A stretch of DNA of 64,000 nucleotides from Circinella minor (Eukaryota > Mucoromycota > Mucoromycetes > Mucorales > Lichtheimiaceae), in assembly GCA_016758965.1 (NCBI GenBank), contig JAEPRB010000094.1, forward strand, positions 62,001-126,000, read 5' to 3'. The translations under genes were made by a program, and so were the position numbers. A model generated the notes under the pieces. That model searched no databases, had not been told where the DNA came from, and was given only the letters and a program-made list of their open reading frames with translations. This document shows positions 59,601 through 64,000 of this stretch, one piece after another. How positions within the stretch are numbered: position 1 is the stretch's first letter; each line of letters begins with the position of its first letter.

Positions 59601-62600
59601 CAAAATCTTTAGCAACGATATCTCGAGTTGATAATGCGGCAATACTAACAGATCGTTCCACAATAGCATTAACAATCTAATATTATAAAAAAAACGATAA
59701 CATATAAAGATCAGTATAAGTGAAAAAAAAAAAAGAATGAAACAAGAAAAAAAATTACCTCTCGAATGCTTTGAAGAATGGATTGAACAACCATACGTCG
59801 TAAATCAGGTTCAGTACTATACATGTTGATTTGAGAATTGAAGGTAATATAAGGTGCAATTTCAGCAAGCATGGTGGATAATTCTGGCTCAGCTTGCGAG
59901 GATGGTACAGCTTCAGCATCCGAGCCAGCGGTATGCACCGAAGAAGCCGCCATAAGTTTTCCAGGTGTAGTTGCTAGATTTTGTTCACCCAGTCTACCAG
60001 CAACTGAGATCACCTTTTGCTTTGGACGCTCAGCATGAAGCAAAGATGTTGGTTCGATTTCTATAACAATTAATTTTATTTACATAATTACAACTCATTA
60101 GTTCATTCTTCCTGCTATTGTTATAAGCTACCTCTCACTTTTATTTCCAATTAAAATCCTTTTCTCTTTTTTACCTTCTAATTCGACATCGAGACTCTTG
60201 CATAATACCTCAATTTCGAATTTCAAGTTCAACCGAAGATCAGCTGAATGATATAACTCGACCAATAATTTCAAAACTGCCATTAGCCATGGATTAGGTG
60301 GTCTAAATACTCGACTTTTTGCACCTTGTTCAAGAACTTTACAGACAAATGGAATAATTACAATCAATCGTTTGTTATCATAACCTTCAAGTAATAAATC
60401 CTAATAGTAATAATAATAATAATAATTAATATCCGAATAAATCTATCCAAGAGATTATTTTCTCCTTTTCCAATTTTCCCAAATAGATCATATTATTTTA
60501 CCTTGAATGATACATTCTTTTGTTTAATAGGTCGGTTCTTTGCCAATGTCAATCCACCTAACCATGCGCCTAAATTCTTTAAAAGACTACGTTCGCTTGA
60601 TGAAGTAGCAGTTTTGGCTGAGTTGAGAAGAATCTTGATGTTAACATAAGTTTCTCGAAGAACGTGTCTGTATAAAAGTGGACTTTCCAATGAGTCTAAT
60701 AATAGTAGGTACAATTCATGATAATTGGGTTCAATACTAGCACGTTTGACCACAAGATAATCACTGAACCACTGATAAAATGACATTTCCAATTGTTGCT
60801 TCAAATCGTCTAATTTGGAATCAAAATTGTCACGTGCAATATTATTGATAATAAAAAGAATTTTATCTTGAATAGATTCATCAGGTGTGAGATATTCATG
60901 ATGGCCATCATCATAAGGCACTTCAGGAACATAAAGCGCAGTAAACACGGGCTCTGATACGGACCGATCATCATTGGTTGTGGTATTGATACTTGGAGTT
61001 GCTCCAACAGATAATATTTTACTTGCTCCTACTTTTGTTCCATTCCTATCTAATTGTGCTGCTGCTGCTGATACTGTAGCGGCTGCTACACGTGAAGTAT
61101 TATTAGAATCTTGATGCTGCTGTTGCTGCTGCTGTTGTTGTTGTAACGCACGACGTACAAATTGAACAAGATCAGGACTTGCTTGTTCTAAATAAGAAAT
61201 CTGTAATAATTGACGACAATAATCTGGCCATTCTGGTATTTGACCCTTGAAACGTAATAATGCTTGAATACCAAAATTGGACATTTTTGATCCCGGTTCA
61301 TGATTTTGTAACGCATCAATCACGAGTCGTAAAGCAATGGATAATGCATTGGGTGGCATTAATCGATTTTGAATCATGGCACCAAATAAATTGGCGGTGA
61401 TGGATAATTCTTTGTCAGGGTATTTGGTGAAAAAATGATATTCATCAAGAATATTATGAATGATGCACTTGTAAACATCATTTTCGTGTTTGACAGGTGA
61501 TGAACTGAAACGTATTAACAAATCAATCATTTGGTCCATTGTCAAAGTTCCACTGTATAATTGGACATAATATTCATTGGCTTCAGTTTCTATTTCAGCA
61601 GATTCAGAAGGTGAATTTTCTGCTGAATTTGTTGCTGCTGGTGGTGTTCCACCAGTATTTCTAGTATTACTAGCAGTAGTAACATTAGCAGCGCCTGTAC
61701 CAGTAGTAGCAGTAGCAGTAGTGGTCGTGTCAAGTTGAATTCCAGCATTGGCCAAATCGGGGTATACTCTAAAACTTTTGGCTTGAACTTCTTTTAATAA
61801 ACCTTTTTCTGTGGGATCCAATGAGCTATTATATATATATATATACATATTAGAATAAGTGAAAAGCGGTTTTAAAAACATCCTTTTTTGGATTGGAATA
61901 ACAAAACAACAACAACATACCATTCAGATATAATCTTTAAAAATGTGGCAACGGTATCCAAAGATAATGGAATGGTAGTTAAAGGGGCATTTGGATCATT
62001 CCGTTTCTGTTCTGCAATGATTTTTTGATCAAGGAATTCAATTGCTGCACGCACAAGCCCTTCTTTACCCGATAATAAAACTTCATAAAGCCATTTTCCC
62101 AGATTTAAATGTTGTCGTCTTGAAGCCAAAGCTGCCATATCCATGGCCATAAAGAAAGGTAAATCACTCATAATATCTGGGAATATCTATTTAAAATATT
62201 ATGCGTATTGTATAAGTTGAGCTCAGTGAATCCACATTATAAATTACCATAATAAATAAAATACATCCCTTCTTCCTACTCCTCCTATTTCCATATCACC
62301 CCCAACCAATTATTAAGAAGAATAAAATTACCTGTAAATCCATTACAATATCCATTAAACGGGTTAAAGTTGTTGGGTCCTTATTATACAATTCAACAAA
62401 GCCTTGTCGTAATATATCAGGATTATCCTGTTGAGCCTTGGCCAAAACCAACGAACTGCTTGGATTACCATTAAGATAATGTAATAATAATTGTTTTAAT
62501 AATGTAGCATGGAAAGATTGTTTAATTGGCTATATAATTCAAATAAAATTAAGAAGTTAATAACTCGACCAAAAAAGACATAGAAAATATATACAGACTA

Positions 62601-64000
62601 TTACTGTGTATCTTTTTCTATATATATCATACCTGAATTTGCACGAGACCCAAAAAGACCAATTCAGGACTTTGATGAAGTAACATATCCAAAAATAGTT
62701 TGACATCTTCTGTTGGATTATCTTCTCCCATATTTAATACACATTCGATTAAATCCAATGAATTGAGTTGACTTTGAACTAATTGTAGTGCCATGGACCG
62801 AGTTTCTCTCGAACATGATTTGAAATCTTCCATATCCAAAATATTTTTCTTTGAACATGATGTTACATCAACAAGATTTGTTGGTGCACTAATAATTCGA
62901 TATAAAGCACTGACTTGTCCTTTGACATTTTGCCATTTATCAAAGAATTTATTAACAGGGAATGGGTGTTGTTTCTATTAAAGATATACGAATTTCATTA
63001 GTAAAAATTGCCTTCCTCACTCCTCCAATATATATTTTATTATATATATATCTTACCTCTGGACAACATTGCCATGCGTGAACGAGAACATTAAGTCCTT
63101 CCGGATCATATAAGAAAAAATCTTCACAATCAAGACCTTTAATTACATTATACCAATCTAATTCAGGAGCCTAATTGATTTATATCACAAAAAAATAAAA
63201 TAAAAAGTTAACCATTTTTCTTCTTCTACTTTTTCACATGATTTTGATAATAATGAACAAATCCTTCACTTTCTTTATTTTATTATTATATTAAAAATTT
63301 AAAAACTTACCACTCGAGTTGTTGCCGTCACAAAGTTTTGTACATTCCAACCATACATGGGTGCCTTAACATCTCTTTCATTTTGTGACCGGGACATTAC
63401 TGCCAAAGCTTGACCCACATCTTTTTCTGTTATTTTTAACCCATTAAAAATAGCTTGAATTGATTCAACAGAATCACAAGATTCTTTTCCAGCATTGAGT
63501 AATCTTGTACCCAATGCACTTGTTGATGATAATGATGGTTTTTCAATAATTCCACCTCTATTTAAAAATTCATAATAGCAATAATTCAAATCAGTAATTG
63601 AGAATTTCCTCACCCCTACCCCTTTCTTTCTTCCTTCTTCCCTCGTTGTCAAAATATAAATTTATATATATACAATACTTACTTTTCATTCATTTTTTTA
63701 ATAATTTTATCTTGTAATTCTTTTGCTTGATGATGCTGATTTCCCAATGTTTGTACAAGCGCTGATATTAAAAGGGTGAGATCTCGTTCGTCTGAAGAAC
63801 CGAGAATATTGATACAATTATCTATCAATTTAAGGGTCCACAGAACAAGTGATTCTCCAAAGGTTTTGTTGTTATTATTATTATTACTATTATTATTGTT
63901 GTTGTTATCTGCTGCTACTGTTAAAATACTTGTTGCAGCACCTATATTTCGAATTGCAATTTTTTGTGCTATAGAAATTAAAAAAGAAAGGTGGTTACTA
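56606..64000 (-). CDS. NOT1: CCR4-NOT complex scaffold subunit Not1 (CNOT1), N-terminus beyond window
   Basis: Thirteen exons are visible, in transcript order 63968-63683, 63557-63311, 63170-63057, 62974-62633, 62529-62332, 62186-61921, 61825-60502, 60400-60175, 60060-59759, 59676-59446, 59367-57685, 57561-56994, 56898-56606; about 2026 aa, with an AG acceptor at 63969 leading off the edge. Not1 is the scaffold that gathers the Caf1/Ccr4 deadenylases and the other Not subunits in cytoplasmic mRNA decay. Fragment residues about 590-720 match the TTP-binding MIF4G-like region ('[20 protein letters not shown]'). About 800-1080 is the Caf1-binding MIF4G. About 1090-1250 is the Caf40-binding DUF3819 ('[20 protein letters not shown]'). 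The Not1 superhomology domain closes the protein ('[20 protein letters not shown]'). Poly-Gln and poly-Asn tracts interrupt linkers. Family lengths suggest a few hundred residues are missing. Confidence 0.96.

Noticed and set aside
1..64000. tRNA, rRNA, CRISPR or bacterial operon features
   Set aside because: No T-loop plus acceptor-stem pattern, no rRNA-like block and no regularly spaced repeats were seen; the genes are intron-bearing and eukaryotic.

Overview
The window is a gene-moderate, AT-rich stretch of a fungal nuclear genome. Coding exons are interrupted by many short GT-AG introns (mostly 70-160 nt). The gene set includes a Rom2-type Rho1 GEF, a DUF3425 bZIP factor, a GT69 mannosyltransferase, a large-subunit catalase and Not1. 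The style and the abundance of decayed DNA transposons and MITEs suggest an early-diverging filamentous fungus of the Mucoromycota type. That placement is an inference from gene style, not a computed phylogeny. No rRNA, tRNA, CRISPR array or bacterial-type operon was seen.

Layout. 1-666 (+): 3' end of a 2-dehydropantoate 2-reductase gene. 687-2163 (-): GT69 mannosyltransferase of the Cryptococcus CMT1 type. 3239-4015 (-): single-domain rhodanese with a probable mitochondrial presequence. 4500-12600: transposon graveyard, with an ISXO2/Merlin-like transposase remnant, a broken DNA-binding-protein gene, a 2.2 kb TIR element with TTA target duplication, and an unrecognised decayed gene. 12880-15829 (+): secreted large-subunit catalase in nine exons, one of them 10 nt long. 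17283-18992 (-): bZIP-DUF3425 transcription factor. 19-25.5 kb: repeats, a decayed gene ending in a poly(A)-like run, and two TIR elements. 25522-26988 (-): isopenicillin-N-synthase-like 2OG-Fe(II) dioxygenase. 27725-32398 (-): DEP-DH-PH-CNH Rho GEF. 33041-38258 (-): GRAM-GRAM-TBC-EF-hand Rab GAP. 39957-51542 (-): three paralogous TPR/F-box/LRR proteins of the Pof3/Dia2 architecture, with MITEs and a decayed gene between copies two and three. 52-56 kb: a small AT-hook ORF between direct repeats, a small unknown gene, and a decayed gene split by a 611 bp MITE. 56606 to the right edge (-): Not1/CNOT1, the CCR4-NOT scaffold, lacking only its N-terminus.

Functionally the intact genes are mostly independent housekeeping or signalling genes: pantothenate synthesis, glycosylation, peroxide detoxification, Rho1 and Rab control, mRNA deadenylation. 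The tandem Rho GEF and Rab GAP lie head-to-tail but nothing shows joint regulation. The accessory material is the three-copy F-box cluster and at least five TIR-type elements with clear target duplications. Exon joins were read by eye from splice consensus and reading frame; all phases close, and the few ambiguous joins are named in the entries.
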